Notes: generated by a model not told the origin, from the sequence alone. A stretch of 64,000 nt of DNA from Prostheceraeus crozeri (GCA_907163375.1 CAJQUW010001716.1:62001-126000), one strand, 5' to 3'. Shown: positions 10,717 to 24,334, counted from the first letter of the stretch. Made by a program: numbers and translations.

Positions 10717-13343
10717 TTAGTCTGCCAACAATTTCTGCTGAGGAAACAACAGAAACATCCTCTCGAATGCACCTCTGTATGTATATTGTTTCATGTACGT
10801 AACTTGAAATTCTCCGCAATCCATCAATTTTATGACTCTAGCCACGAATAACTTCCCTGTCGAATTGCGATTGTTAGTGAATATAGATATGAAAAGCCAA
10901 TCATTTGCTTTGATCAATTCTGGATTCACAACAGTAACACCAGTGAGTGGAGATGCATCCTCCTCAATGGGCAAGCTCGCTTCATTCATGTATTATGTTA
11001 ATGTTTTTGTATTGAAACAATCACAATGTTCATCACAATGACAGGCTAGCTCTTTTAGTACAACAACATTGTCTTCTTTTGTCCAACTGACGAAATGACA
11101 TTTTGAAATACCTGAAACGGTACATCACACATATTACATAGGCCGACCTACCTCGATATAATTGCATGCATTCGGATGACGCAAAATGAGAGTGTTAGTA
11201 CTTATGTCTAGGGCTAGGCCTATAATATGGAATAGAACATGCATATGTGATTACAAATTTGCAATTCTTGTTAAAACAATCTGATAATGGCCAATTTTTT
11301 AAAGAGACTGTACACGCTATTGTAGCTCTGCAATTTGTGTGAGCTGCCGGTACTTTACATGTATGTATATGGATGTGTATGCTGTGCGTTTCGAGCAAAT
11401 GCATTAAATGATAATCCAAGACACTATCCCGTTGTGTTAAATGCAATCATACTTACTTTACTTGCTAAGAAAGCGTCTAGACAAACATCAAGCAACCAAA
11501 CACATTTACCAACAGATGTGTTACCTATTTGGTGATAAATAATAAGCACATCATATTTATAATCATGTCATATAGTCCACGCGAGGAATTTACTCACCCT
11601 TCAACTGTGGGACGTCAATTTTCAATTGTGCTATGTTTTCAATGTACTCCGTTGTTACTACAGATGTATCAATCGACAAACCATCAGCATGATTCTGAAG
11701 ATCATAAACGTCATCAAAAAACACTCCTGAAGCAATTGTCCTGTCCCATGTGCGCTTTAACACTGCGCCAACACCATCTGCGGCGCTTTTACCATGTCCA
11801 CTTTCGCTATAATACCAGTCGAAAGAGTCTATGTTCAGTTCTCTGCAAAGCTTAGAGAGAAGAAATATCATGTATCGATTGCGATATTGAGAACTTGGAC
11901 TGTCAGAAAATATCAGAAGCTTTCTGATGCTGCGATTCAATAATTCGAGTGCCTTTTGAATATGGGCTACGACGCCTTCTCCAGTTTTTCTTTTGTCAAC
12001 GCTCAAAGTTGCAAAGCATCTTGGCTCTTCGTTTTTGGCATACCTTGATGAATTATAATTTGGTCATTTGACCCTAAATGTGCTGACTGTGCTTCGTTAC
12101 CAAACTTCATTGTGCAGTTTTCACTGAAATCAATGAGAAGACAAAGCTCCCTAGGCTTTAATGATTCTTTAGAAAGTCTTATTTCCCTGTATTGATTGAT
12201 GAAAGAGAAATAGTGGTAAGTGAAGTCTTTCATGGCTGTGTCGCATTTGCGAGCAACTTCATCAATAATTGCAGTCTCTTCAACACGCTTTGTTAGACCA
12301 TCTTCTTTGCTGCGAACCCATTGATGAAATGATATCTCTGAAGGGCTGTACACAAATGGTGGCGAGCATAGAACATTTGAAGTACAATCTTGACATTCAC
12401 GGGTACAGCAACTTATCGAAGATGGAGAGCAAACAATTTGTCTTAGGTTATCAAACAAATTGACTGAATCCATGATGCCACGGAAATGCAGACTTTTATA
12501 GTAGCAACCTTGGATTTTCGCATTTAATACACAAGCGAAGATCGCGATCATTCAATGTTGGTTTGACGACGTAATTAGGTCTCAAGCGGTAAAACAAAGA
12601 CCGTGATACATGAATACTCAAACAGCGATTCTCACAAATAAACTTTTCATAAAGTTCATCGATAGAGCATAGAAGATATCGTTTTTGGTGCGTCTCACCT
12701 CGAATCGACACGACTTCCTTTTTTTCTGACGCTGACCTTGTGTCGTCATCGCGATCATAGAAAGAAACGGTCAGTGAAGAATATGGATGACTTTTTCGAT
12801 AGACTCTTGTGGTAGACCTGGCTATAGTCCTGATGTCAGTTCTCATCAAATCCCGTAGATGACTTTTTGCACCACGTTGTGAAATACATATATCCTTGAT
12901 GCTTCGACCCACTTTTCTTCGAATTTCACATTTCTTCTTGATAGATTTAATTAATGCCAAATGGACGGTCAATGCTAATTTGGCTTTCTTGGGTGACTTC
13001 ATTAATGCTTCTATGACAATGATTTTCATCTTTGTTTTCTTCAGTATGTGCGATCTCAGCCCTTCTTGCAAGACGTTTTCTTAACTTATCCACTATTCTC
13101 TTCAATACAACAGTTTTCTTCTTCAATTTCATCACCTTTTCTCTTGCGCACCTCTCTTTGTTTCGCAGCGTGTTGAATTCGATTGTTTCTCGGACTTGTG
13201 GACAAATATGGAGTTGCACAGTCATCAGATAAATATGTAGTGCAAGATTCAAGTGTGTCTTCAGCATTTGTGTCGTGATTAGAAGTAGATTTAGTCTTTG
13301 ATCGATAGTTTCTCATGTATAAACGCTGTCTTCTCCTATCCAA
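10717..13343 (-). pseudogene. DDE-like mobile-element protein of an unnamed widespread family
   Basis: Minus-strand open segments run in order from 13343 to 10717 across several frames (13267-12947, 13071-12496, 12551-12003, 12006-11590, 10989-10717). They match a protein family I know from many cnidarian and other invertebrate genomes but cannot name. In order: a basic N-terminus, a Lys/Arg-rich coiled-coil-like stretch, a block with RYLLCSIDELYEKF and SLFYRLRPNYVVKP followed by CIKCEN, then three conserved acidic blocks that resemble an RNase-H-like core: LIDFSENCTMK (about 12106-12140), FSDSPSSQYRNRYM (about 11874-11915) and YSESGHGKSAADGVG (about 11771-11812). The last open stretch (GKLFVARVIKLMDCGEFQVT) fits the family C-terminal domain. 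Frame changes, and a gap of about 600 bases at 10990-11590, mean decay or unrecognised introns. Function as a transposase is inferred. Confidence 0.65.
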
Positions 13344-13617
13344 TCGCTTTTATCTCTCATCTCTCAGCAACTTCCGTCTGTGATAGGACTCACATGCCTG
13401 TTGTCGAACCTTATCTTATCTCTGCCCTCCTTCTTGTTTCAGCTTTTCACGATATCTTCTTTTTCTTTCACGAACTTTCTGCAGATGTTGTGGCATTTTG
13501 ACAATACCAGTAAGTCAAGGCAATGCAGAGTTAGCGATGAGATAGCGAATATGAGACGCGATGAGACTAGTGAGAGCGACGATGAGGTACCAATGTCGTA
13601 GGCTATAGACACTGTAT

Positions 13618-13720
13618 GTAGGCCTACACTGTCGAAGCGACGAACGTAGAGTGATACCGTATAGGCCTATAGACGGTATGTATGCTATCGAAGCGACGAA
13701 CGTAGAGTGATAACTGAGTC
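13618..13720. repeat. short direct duplication
   Basis: The phrase CGAAGCGACGAACGTAGAGT followed by GATA occurs at about 13629 and again at about 13687, each next to a TAGGCCTA-type phrase. This is a local tandem duplication of about 58 bases within the candidate element. Confidence 0.8.
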
Positions 13721-14099
13721 TCACGCTAGAATGGTGACCTGTGAGGGAACTGCAGCTGCTGCGCACCGAGAAATATCGAAGCAATACGAGTCACACTGAG
13801 TTGCTGAGCCAATTAATAACGACATACCCACCATCTGTATCCAACTGTGATTGCGATGCGTCACAGAATCAGTCACGTGCAGCCATTATTGCTCACCACA
13901 AGTATTAGCAAATACATAGGCTGCCGTTGGTGCACACCACTGCTCTAAGTATTCAAACCAGCACCTCAATGGTTCTTTCGATAACTATGTTGGACCAGGG
14001 CAATGATAACTTATCAGCTACGATGCAATATAAGGCTATTCATCTCATCAAGATTTTGATGCATCCGTTTCAGTCGAAATTCATGGTTTTAGCAACATA

Positions 14100-14225
14100 T
14101 CAGGGCTGGGCGCGGTCCGGTCTGGTTCGCGCGATCCGACGCTCAATCCGATCCACGGTCTGCAGACCGTGCAGTCCAACGCTCGTTCCGGTCAGAACCG
14201 TGCCATAGTCCTCTCAGTCCTATGA
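14100..14225. other. GC-rich patch, possible hAT-like end
   Basis: A GC-rich island in AT-rich surroundings, starting CAGGGCTGGGCGCGGTCCGG and containing GGTCTGCAGACC, a perfect palindrome. It resembles in style the CAGGG-type ends of hAT elements such as the one at 53970-54736, but no matching inverted end was found. Confidence 0.3.
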
Positions 14226-14659
14226 TGCCTTAGTCCACTCAGTCCTGATGCCCATTTCTAGCACTTGAAATGAGCATTCAACTTCTTGTAATTTAGGGGA
14301 CGTCCCTTTGATTACAAATCGTGCTATATTAGCATCTGTAGCTTTAGCCACAAAAATGAAATAGGATCTACTTGTACATTTCATTGGTGGACCATCCTAC
14401 CACCCAAATGCTATAAATATTTACCCTCAAAATATCTCACTTGGTTGAAAAGAGAGAGTCCCTTTGATTACAAAATCGTGGTGAAAAGGGGATTTTTTAA
14501 ATTATTTTCCTAATCCTACCAATGAAACTGATTTTTTATCTTGAAACTAATGCATCACGTTTATTTTCCTTCAACTTTCACGCAACCAATGCCAAAATTT
14601 ACTCCTGAATATTGGAAAAGCTATCATTCACCGTCCCTTCGATTACAAATTTCATCTGA

Positions 14660-17600
14660 TTTAAAACCAGACATTTAAAAGGACACATAAAAATAATACC
14701 CTGTGGAGTCCTAAACAAAAGTTGTGTGAATTCTCGTGTTAACTCGTCAATTTTTGAGGTATTTGCTATACAGAAATAGTGTAGTGCAATAAGATATGCA
14801 GTGTTCCTTGGTGTAGCATGATAGTAAAGTATCAAAGATTGAAAAGTGGACATACTATTTTTGATATTTTCATGAATATCTTTTTATTATTTTCAAATTG
14901 CAAAATTTAGCCAAAAAGTGAAACTGTGATTATTAAATTCAGCGCATGTGAATCACGGAAACATGTAATCGACCGATGAATCGATAAGTACTTTCTTTTA
15001 AATTATGGTGGACAATAAAATAAAGAAAAGTGTCATCTATCTTGGATTTACCCCTTAATTTCCGTTGAAATAAGACACCTGTTAGTAAATTTCCATACAT
15101 TTTGATGTCCAATATGTTTCATGCTAGGCCTATGTACCAAATCGCTAGTATGTGCAAACACAGGAATAGTTTGCAAAAATGTCGCTTCTGAAAGTGACAA
15201 ATACTTTTTTCTAGACTGGAGAAACTCAATCTTCGCAAAAACGGAATCTATTGAAATATTTTTTAATTTTGCTGTATGCTGATCATTTTGAATCCGCACT
15301 GCTGTTCAATAGTTGGCCTAACTAAAGCTCCTGATAAATTTAAAACTTTCTAGCAATTTAAAACTTTTCTTTGTTTTGCCGCCGTTGTCGTACTCTGATT
15401 CAATTCGCACGTCAACAGAACGTTTGCAATTTAGTTCTCCATGCTGACTATAACTGCAGTTATTCACTTGAATTAATTAGTGTTAGAAAGATGTTATAAT
15501 TTATGATCACGAATATCTCGGTTTTATCAAAATGTTTGCACCAATCTGATAAAAGAAGTGAAAAGACGCATTTCTAAGTACATCGTTCTACGTTTATTAT
15601 GTGAAAATGCCACAAGATGCATTTCTAGATACATACGTCGTTCTATAAACTACTGACATTTGTTTTAGAAAGAAAATTTCTGTCAAAATAAAAAGTTGTT
15701 CATCGCAAAACTGAAGAGAGCACATCTCAACACTTTCCTCACTGGACGGTTTGATATCGATTGATTAGTTAGACGATTCCTCGCTCATTGCCTTTGTCTG
15801 AAAAGCAAAAGAAAAATGGTTCCATCTGTCATCAGAATTCGGGACAGGTCGAAGGACATGCAAAAACCAATCAAGTCAAAATTGCGGTCATTCGAAACGG
15901 CTGCAGAGCAATGAATTCGCTCGATTTGATTTTCATTTATTGATCGATCAACGATCATGCTTGGTTATAGAAACGATCATTAGATCATCGATTGATCACA
16001 TCGATCAACAGAATCTGTACACATGGAGCAAAGTTTTTTGTCTTTCTTAAAGTTCGTAAATTTGGAAACCGGTAAAAGCATGCAGACAGTCGTGTAGCTG
16101 AGTAGTTCTTTTTTACCATATTCTGTTCGACTTCATAAAACTCTGTAGGCTATCTGTAAAAGATCGATGCTGAATCAGTTGTAGTTCTAGTTCGGCCTTT
16201 AGATACGTCGAATTGTGTAAATTCAAATAAATTTCTCAGTGCAGTTGGTATTGTGAAGATGACAAGCTTGAGCTCTCGACCAATAATCTCAAAGTCTCTT
16301 CATTTAGTATTCGAAATTTTCATGATGTGCAGTTTGTGGTAAAATGATTAAACAACAGTCATTTCATAAGTGGCTGCACAGAATATTTAGTCATTTCAAC
16401 TCAAAATGAATACTAGTTGTAAATTTCCTCGCATGCATGCATACATCTTATGAAACATGTTTCGCTTGCTTTTTTGCCAACTGAAATGATGATAAGGATC
16501 GCTTTGAGTAATGACTAATTTCAAACTTCCCTCGAATAAACAGAAAAACAATGGACTACGTAGCATCGATTGCATCGCTTTTATAAGTCAATTATCATGC
16601 GTTGAAAAAATACATTTTTATCCTTCGTAAATGTAGACATAATTATGTTTTTAGATTTTCAGATTCATGCCATCACTTAACTGATTTTTAGTAATGCTAA
16701 AGATGTTTTAATAAAAAAGGCAAAATTCAAGAACGTCGTATTTTTGATTTACAAGTCTCTTTTTTAAGTGGCTTTGAGTCGACAGAAAACACATCCAGGC
16801 TGCCAAGCAGGGTCTCGTGGACCCTCATTGCTCCAATGTATTATTATCACTTTTTGATGCAAAGTAATCGACTCAATTTCATATAATCACAAACTTTAAA
16901 GTACACCAATGCTTAGAAACGTTATTTTGATAACTGAAAATCATCCATGACACATTCAGAGTGCAGTTTTGAGCTCCCATTTAGGTCTGGCGTTTGCATA
17001 TGTTATTAGCAAGAATGATGTATGATTTAGCATAGCAATTATTAGCACTTTAATGGAAAAAATGAGCCTTGAGTTTGATGACACCAACTAAGTCACGTTC
17101 TATGAATACAACAAAACTTTTTTGACCGAAAGCATAATTACATAATATACAAAACGCATAGATTAACAATATATCCCCTGCTTGTATTACTGGCGTGTGC
17201 ACCTCATCATGCTACTTGTACCTAAACTCTGCTTCTAGAATATGATCACAATTTGGCAAAGAAAGACGAAGCAAAATCTTGATCTATAATCGGAGCACTA
17301 TAACTGCATCAAATGGGAGCTGATAGAATGATGGACTAGAATCGCAAAGAAACTTTGGTCTGCCACATATAGGTCTATACAAATCTGGAGGCGATGTCGC
17401 TATCAAGAGTAAGCTGAATTCAATCATTGCGTGCATTGCATGTGAACAATGTTCGTACGGCACTACTGTAGCTAATTGAGACACTGGGAACAAAAAGAAC
17501 TCGCTTTTCTGTCTTCTCCTGAAATATGTATTGGTCAGGTTATATGCGTGCATGAATTATCGCATTCAAGGGAGTTGAGGACATATTCTTCGTTTCTTTA

Positions 17601-19173
17601 CATACGCATGAAGCTTAGCCGCTAATTGCAAATGTTTACCCTGTTTTTAGACTTCAAAAAGTTGGTAAAGGCTGCCCGAATTCTTTGAGGAAGCAATAAT
17701 GTTGTTCATGTAATCTGCTCGCGCCAGGATGGCCTAAGTTGTAAATTGTGATCGCATTTCGTATAGGTCTGTAGCATAGGACCATCGTCTGCCTTTTAAC
17801 TCGCAGATTTAATGGTGTCGGAGGTATTTATCCGCAACATCCTAACCACATGCTATTGTATGTACTGATCGATGGTGATCGGCTTTGTGTTGCTTTTTCC
17901 CCAAGCAGGGATATTGGATGGAACCATGGCTTCTTTATTCCAAAAAGAAACAGAAAGATGCGGTAGATGCGCCTTACGCCGACTCATTTTCTGTTTGCAG
18001 GTTTCTAATTTTGTATGCCTACCATGTATATAAAGACCTTCACATACTTTGTGGTTTGGAAACGACATTTCTACAACAAATGTCCGTTGATCGAGTTTTC
18101 TTACTCACAACAAGGTATCAAAATGAGAACATTTTATGTAATGTTGCAAGCATAAGCTGGTAACACCAGGATGGAATCTTCATCTTGGATCTTCTATCTA
18201 CATGCACAACTATTCGGTCAGCTATATAATGCACACGACAGATAAAGTGAACTCCTATTGCTACATTCAAAGCTATCTACAAACAATAAAAGCAAAGCGT
18301 CACTTGTTGTCAATCATAAGCGGAAATATTCAAACATACATAAACATGTATACATGTACACAGCGAAGAAGGGGTAATTGCAAAATATATACACGCATAT
18401 CAAAAACTTAAATAAGAAAGAGATTATAATCAACGAATTCATCTTTTTTTAAAAGGGGGAGATGTCAGATTTATCACAAATGCTTCAGCTATTCTGCATC
18501 AGTGGTCCTACGCGGCAAATTTCCATTTTTTACGCAGACCGAGTAAATTTACACAGGTAGACTATTCGCATATGTGAAGAATGAAAGCACCGCATACATG
18601 AAGAGAATTTGTGCAAGTGAAGCAGTTGTGCGGGGCACCATAAGTTGGAGAAGACAATTTCATCGCGCAACAAGTTGTACATCACAACAAACTTTTAAAT
18701 GATGTAAAGTTTACGGAAATTGAGCATCCTCAAAATGAATAAAGCTTGTCTGATGGTCTTGAGTAGTAATTTTATCGCAGAGTTTTTGAGCACTGTATTA
18801 TTCTAACGTTCGCCTAATCTTAAAATACAAACGTCATGAGAAACCTGATGATAGACTATGCTGCCAGCCAATTTTATTATCAAAATATGCAGGATTCATG
18901 TTGAAATCTATGGTCAAAGAAAACTTTCGACATGTTAGGCCTACTGACCGCAAATAACCTTAATGAAATAAAATTGGATACCAAATGAATCTATGGAGCG
19001 TGCGCTGTCATATGGCATGAATGTTTTGAAAATTGAACCCTTACTTCAGCAAGAAATTTGGCATTTGATGATGTGTTGATTCATCGTTCAAGGTAAAGTA
19101 GCAGTCCCTGACTTCGAGCGCTACAAGAAAGCCCTGAGATAAGAAAGATCGAAGAGAGCGCGTGCTCTGGATG
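14660..19173. other. no gene recognised
   Basis: About 4.5 kb with no supported gene. Open stretches at 14599-14853, 15048-15299, 17284-17553 and 17885-18163 lack domains, credible starts or splice context. A cluster of GATC-containing palindromes (GATCGATC, ATCGAT) is at about 15940-16010. No terminal repeat pair was recognised. Confidence 0.5.
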
Positions 19174-19893
19174 ACTTCTGCCATAGAGTAGGGAATTAAT
19201 AGAGTGGAAACTCTATCATCAACTAGGTGAAGGAGAAACATTTTACTATCAAACTATATATCAAACGAAATCTTTTTGGAAAATAATGACTTTGATGTCG
19301 CGAAATTAGTAAAAGACGCGATCATATTTGTTTAAATGCTTGAACGTTACAAAATTGTCCTCCATGTTAGAGACTACTACAAATGTCAGCTGTTATTTGC
19401 ATTAGGATGTGGCGCGACCAGAAAATCAGAATTTGTCAACTTTTCGAGTGCAAAAATTCCACCATTCACTTTGTTGTCTTAAATTCTGGTCAGAACATCG
19501 ATCCAATTTCATGGATGTATGAAATAATTGGTAAGTTCAATTTCAGTTGATTTGCTATTTGCTATTAAATAAGTCTGAACGAGTCATTTGTGTGCGGTAT
19601 ATTAGGAAACCTGTTTCACCACTGAACTTCATTCACCTCAATAGGTTCTTCAACCAAGCGTCTTCATGAATGAGACTTTGACCTTAAAACGTCATCAACA
19701 GTGACGTGCGTGATACTATCACTAGATAAAGCCAGAGATGAAGTTACGTAATCTTGGTTCCTATAGTACAAGTAGAAGTCGAGTCAGCCTTCACAATTAT
19801 CTTCCCTGTCAATGCGTCATTTTCATCGAGAGGAAGACGCGCACACATAGTCATTGAAACAATATATAGATTAGTAAATGCTTCATGTGAACA

Positions 19894-22267
19894 TAGGCGT
19901 CGATCCCAGGGGGGCAGGAGGGGCGGTCGCCCCCCACCCCTGAAAAAATTGTCCGGAGCGAGACTATGTTTTCACCCCTCCCTTGCAGATCAACAATTTA
20001 TCATATGAAATACGGCCATCTGCGTTAACTGATCATTTGCATTTTGGCGAATTTATCCATCATATATTGTACTGTATTAATGCATACCGCACGCCTCGAA
20101 TTTCTCTTCCGATCGCGCATTGTAAAATGTAAGCATTCATTAATAGATGGCAAATTTCTTAAGGCGATTATTAACTAAAGATAATCGCTTGAAATATGAT
20201 GAACACTTGTCGAGTGACGTCCACATCTGTGCGCCTAGCGGGATTTTTGACCAAGAACTGCATAATGGAACAATGACTAAAACCCGAAATCCATTTGGTC
20301 ATACTGCATGTTGAGATGATTAGCTTATTTTTGATGAATCTGGCAGGTCTGCAAGGTTTCGAGGAAATAATCCATTATGTAAACATGAGTTTCACTATTC
20401 TCTTTCAAGACGATCACTTGAGAAACGAAATGTAGAAAGTTTAGCTAATTTCTTTGGCTTTTGACTAAAAGAGGATCATAGTCATCACATCACCTGCAGG
20501 TGCCTTAGTCATCGCTTGATTTATAGCTTAACTACCGAATCAGCTCATTCACTTCCGCGTCTTCGATTCCGTACCTTCGACCCTCTCATGCGAGTACTTT
20601 CATGCTATTTTGTCAAATCGATCAATTTAAAATTGGCAGGCATTGTTGAACTAATAAAGTAGACAATAATCTCGGATGCCTACGTACTATGATAAAATGC
20701 CCAAGTGGACAAATTTCATATTTAATCTTCTTCTGAAGGTAGCAATTTCTGCATGTGAGAGCATTTTTCTCTCCCGTTATATGATCAATTATATTTAGGT
20801 TTATGGCCTCGTACTTCAATTTGCACGTCATTCATGCGTGTAATTGTGTAACCTTTGTAACACGGCTTGTCAATGAGATATTTTATATCTTATTTCTAAT
20901 TCCTTTAGTTACTTAAATATGCAGGGGTTAAGAAAACCATGTAAAACAGTCCATAGCATTAGCAATGATTCGCAGGGAGTGCACGTAACTTGGCACTAAA
21001 TACTCCACAATAATAATGCAAGAATCATAGAGATTGCAGAGTGCCAGCATAGAAAGATGTCCTTAGACATCAGTCATTGAAGCACAAAAATCCTCTTTAT
21101 CATCCGACGACGCTGCGTTTCGCCCTACGAAGGTTCAACTTGTTCAACTTTTCAAAACAACTTGTTAATAGTTGCACTCTAAGTTGAAAAATGGGGCCAG
21201 ACCTGAATGGATTCTATTTCATTCAATATCAGGAATCATCAGCAGGCCTAGTTCATATCCATCAACATCATCACTCGGTCAACATGTAGTAATAAAGTAA
21301 ATCGGAGATGAATGTACACAACACAATTTTGATCATTACTCTATAATTGAATATGTATTCAGGTCTGTTTCCACTTAGGAGACAGTTCAATGTCTAGATA
21401 CTCTATTTACATTCTAAGCATCATTTACTGATTATTGCTGATAAATTAACGCAGACAAAACGTCAGTACATGCTTATAAGTATCATTTAATTAATATCCC
21501 ATCAGGCAATCAACTTAATTAGTTGAATCCATTATCTATATCGTCCATGGCCTAACTCTCGCATTGTCGCTATCCTTTCAATTGACTATGCAAGTTTGTA
21601 AAGCAATGATCCGTCATTTGCGGCATCATAGGGCCTAATAGACCATCGAAAGCGTCAAATTGTCAGACATTTATATTTTAGATGAAAAACATCAATCTAC
21701 TCGACCTTTTTTCTTGCTGAAAATGATCGTTTAGGGTCCCCTACATGGCAATAATAAAATTTTGCTTAACTTTCGAATAATCTGCTCTCACCGAAAATCG
21801 GTGAGTTCATTTTGCTGATGATCTCATAAACTACTTGAAGATGTGATTATAAATGAAGAGATCGAGAAAAATCTATAAGGATGCTACCTTTGCATTCAGG
21901 CATTAGGGCTATAGCATAAAATTTAGATTTTGAATGCTTAACTACAAAATACGAGGAATTATAGACTTAGGAAAAAGCAATCAATGTCAAAATATCGATA
22001 GGAATTGGGAGAATTGGGAAAGTATCAGTTCACTTCACTCTTTAATTCATGAACAGTAAATTCCCAGTTCTCACTTCAGTTACCGAAGCCGGGATATCCC
22101 GTTCGCTCAGTTCAGGGCTCATGCAATATCTGGTAAAGTAGTGTTGATATGATTCTGGCGGACAAGGTTTTGCAAATGTGCGAGCATGAGTAATGCGCCC
22201 ATATGAGGAAGTCAAATTTAATCAAGAAACTTCGCTCCCCCCTGAGTTCAGAGTAAATTGACGCCTA
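19894..22267. mobile_element. candidate nested element with TAGGCGTC ends
   Basis: Left end TAGGCGTCGATCCCAGGGGG and right end ...AAATTGACGCCTA are inverted over 10 of 11 terminal bases. The left end continues into a G/C-rich run (GGGGGGCAGGAGGGGC followed by CGCCCCCC), and the right end has CTCCCCCCTGAG a little further in. Such TAGGCG plus poly-G ends are typical of abundant hAT-like repeats in marine invertebrates. The flanks do not give an exact 8-base duplication (TGTGAACA versus TGATGTTG, though TGTTGAACA follows), so the call is tentative. It lies wholly inside the 5-kb element. No coding capacity seen. Confidence 0.4.
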
Positions 22268-22771
22268 TGATGTTGAACACATCTTCGAATGAGTGTGAGG
22301 GCATAAGGTGAACTAGTGGAAGTTTACAATCGAAAGAGCCATCTATGATCGCAACTGGTTTTGACACCTGCAATCTCAACTCTGAAGATAAGTTGCAAAT
22401 TAGAGCATGCTTCACTCATAATCTCTACTTCTTGACGACAAGCCATTTTAGAAAAGGAATAATATCGGCCACATAGGCCTGCCAATACATGTCAATTAGA
22501 TTGATGAACAACACGCCTATTTGGTTTTAGTGCGAAGCTGTTCTTAGCTTGATATATAATGCAATCATGAACACTGCTCCTAATCAACTGGAGGTATTGA
22601 TGTCGCTGACTTATTCGCCGACAATACAATATAATTCTCATTATTAGCTACTCTAGACAGAGAATTCTGCCTGACCTATCTTATCCAGTTGCATACATAA
22701 CTATATTTGATGAAAAACATTCGCACATCGAGTTGAGTCATTTTTTCCTAATTTTTATGATTAACACGATG

Positions 22772-22977
22772 GTGGATGAATAGTAGAACTAGAGCATTAC
22801 CTGACTAAATTTTTCAGCGTATTGGGATTACGTGGAAATAGATTTGGGCATCTTATGAACGAAGAAAATTTAAAATAAAGTACTGACAAGCGATGGTGAT
22901 GGTTATTCATAAAATTCCTAACTATAACTGAAAAATTTAGCTAGGTGATGTTCTAGTTCTACGATTCATCTACCTTA
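22772..22977. repeat. inverted repeat, about 50-base arms
   Basis: 22772-22822 and 22927-22977 are inverted copies with a handful of mismatches; each arm includes GATGAAT, GTAGAACTAGA and CTAAATTTTTCAG or their complements. The loop is about 105 bases. It is a small foldback, possibly a miniature element, inside the 5-kb transposon. Confidence 0.7.
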
Positions 22978-24334
22978 ACTAGTGCTATCATGTTTATTAT
23001 TGTTAATTATGAACACAAGCAGAAAATGGCTCAATTGGATGTGTGAATGCTTTTAATATGGCATTTTTATGAATATCATCTTTACAATATAATCTTCATT
23101 CAACTTGAGGATATCCACAAGTGTTTTTGCGATTTACTTTCAAATTTGAATGGAAAGATCGTTGCGAATTCAACCAAGTAGAACTTCTACTTATCTCAAA
23201 CATATTACTCCTGCTATTGATTCAATAGGAAATACTGTATTCAGTACCGGTACGTGGTCTTAATGCTGATTAAGACCGTCGGTTGCTGTGCTGAAGGAAA
23301 CCAACGAAGGAATTCGTCATGGAAAAACAGTGAAATTAATTCTTTTGGAAACTTGTTTTCATTCTTAAATACATGTGCCCTGAAGAAAGTGCTACGCGTT
23401 CGGACGAACATTGTGTATCTAAACATCCTCACTTTATGGTTCTTTAATATATTTGCTTCGTCAACATAAGATGTGCAAGAAGAGAACTTTGGAGCTAACC
23501 AAGACATGAATTCTGATGAATCGTAAAAACTACTTCCTGTCTCTTGTCATCTGTTGTTACTCAGTTGAAAATCGAATTTGCGTTTTGTGCTGAACTGAAA
23601 AGAAATGTTGCAAAAAACCGACGTCTTATTATTGATACTTGAGTATTGCTGTAATTTCATAGTATATAAATTGTTAACAGTTAAATGTGTGAAATTATTT
23701 TCTTCCATATAGACTGCTATAATCCTGATTGCAATATTTACATAAATCTATCGAAATAAATTGTATAGAAATTAATATGAATAATTATCGCATACATAAT
23801 CTCAGTTATAAACTGAACAGTCACGTAAAAATGTAATGCAGTCACAGGGACAAAAGTGTGAGATGCCTATTCATGCTTTATATCAATTTTTCTGATAGCA
23901 ACTTCCTGAGAAGTCCTCTAAAATGGCATTCTCACGTGCGAACGAAATTAGGAACCGATCTCACGGAGTCGAAATATCAATCAAAACGCTGCACATACTT
24001 AGACAGTCGAATGCTATAAGTAGACCATTAATGGTACTACTCATTAACATAGTCTTCACAAGTAGTTGAAAATAACATTCATCTCCACACTTAACTGTAG
24101 ACCTGGCCCCCGTTAGCGAGTGGTGCAGCTAATGTTGTAGTGTCCAAATCAACGCTCACGCAAAATATGGGACGCTTTTGAGATGATATTATTTTTTCAT
24201 TAGAGTTTCCACTCTATTAATTCCCTACTCTATGACTTCTGCAATGTGAGTCTGCGCTCGATTGTGGGAGAGTTCTAAGCCCTTGTCAGCGTTGTGAATG
24301 AGGTCAAGATTGCTATTTGTCGCTCGATCACAGC

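Larger units (their letters stand above)
10226..14650. mobile_element. candidate DNA transposon with iterated terminal motifs
   Basis: Three copies of CGTCCCTCAAATTACA or a one-base variant lie at 10226-10241, 10247-10263 and 10268-10284. On the far side, 14286-14302 is a perfect 17-base inverted copy of 10247-10263. It is followed by CGTCCCTTTGATTACAAA at 14301-14318 and further copies at 14459-14474 and 14632-14650. Between the two clusters sits a minus-strand gene of a widespread mobile-element-like family. The clusters on both sides suggest element ends carrying repeated binding sites, but exact termini and a target duplication were not found, so the outer limits are approximate. Confidence 0.4.
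19182..24234. mobile_element. 5,053-bp element with 34-bp TIRs and 8-bp TSD
   Basis: The first 34 bases (19182-19215, starting CATAGAGTAGGGAATTAATA) are an exact inverted copy of 24201-24234. Immediately outside, ACTTCTGC occurs at 19174-19181 and again at 24235-24242, a perfect 8-base target site duplication. These are definite boundaries of a DNA transposon. An 8-base duplication is known for hAT, P and Zisupton-type elements; the TIR starts CA but is not the usual CAGGG of hAT, so the superfamily is open. The interior has only short open frames and no recognisable transposase, so this copy is non-autonomous or carries an unknown gene. The 34/34 TIR identity suggests a fairly young insertion. 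Confidence 0.85.

Noticed and set aside
17853-18163. Overlapping frames on both strands as a gene
   Set aside because: Neither has a domain, and each is close to the length expected by chance in this composition.
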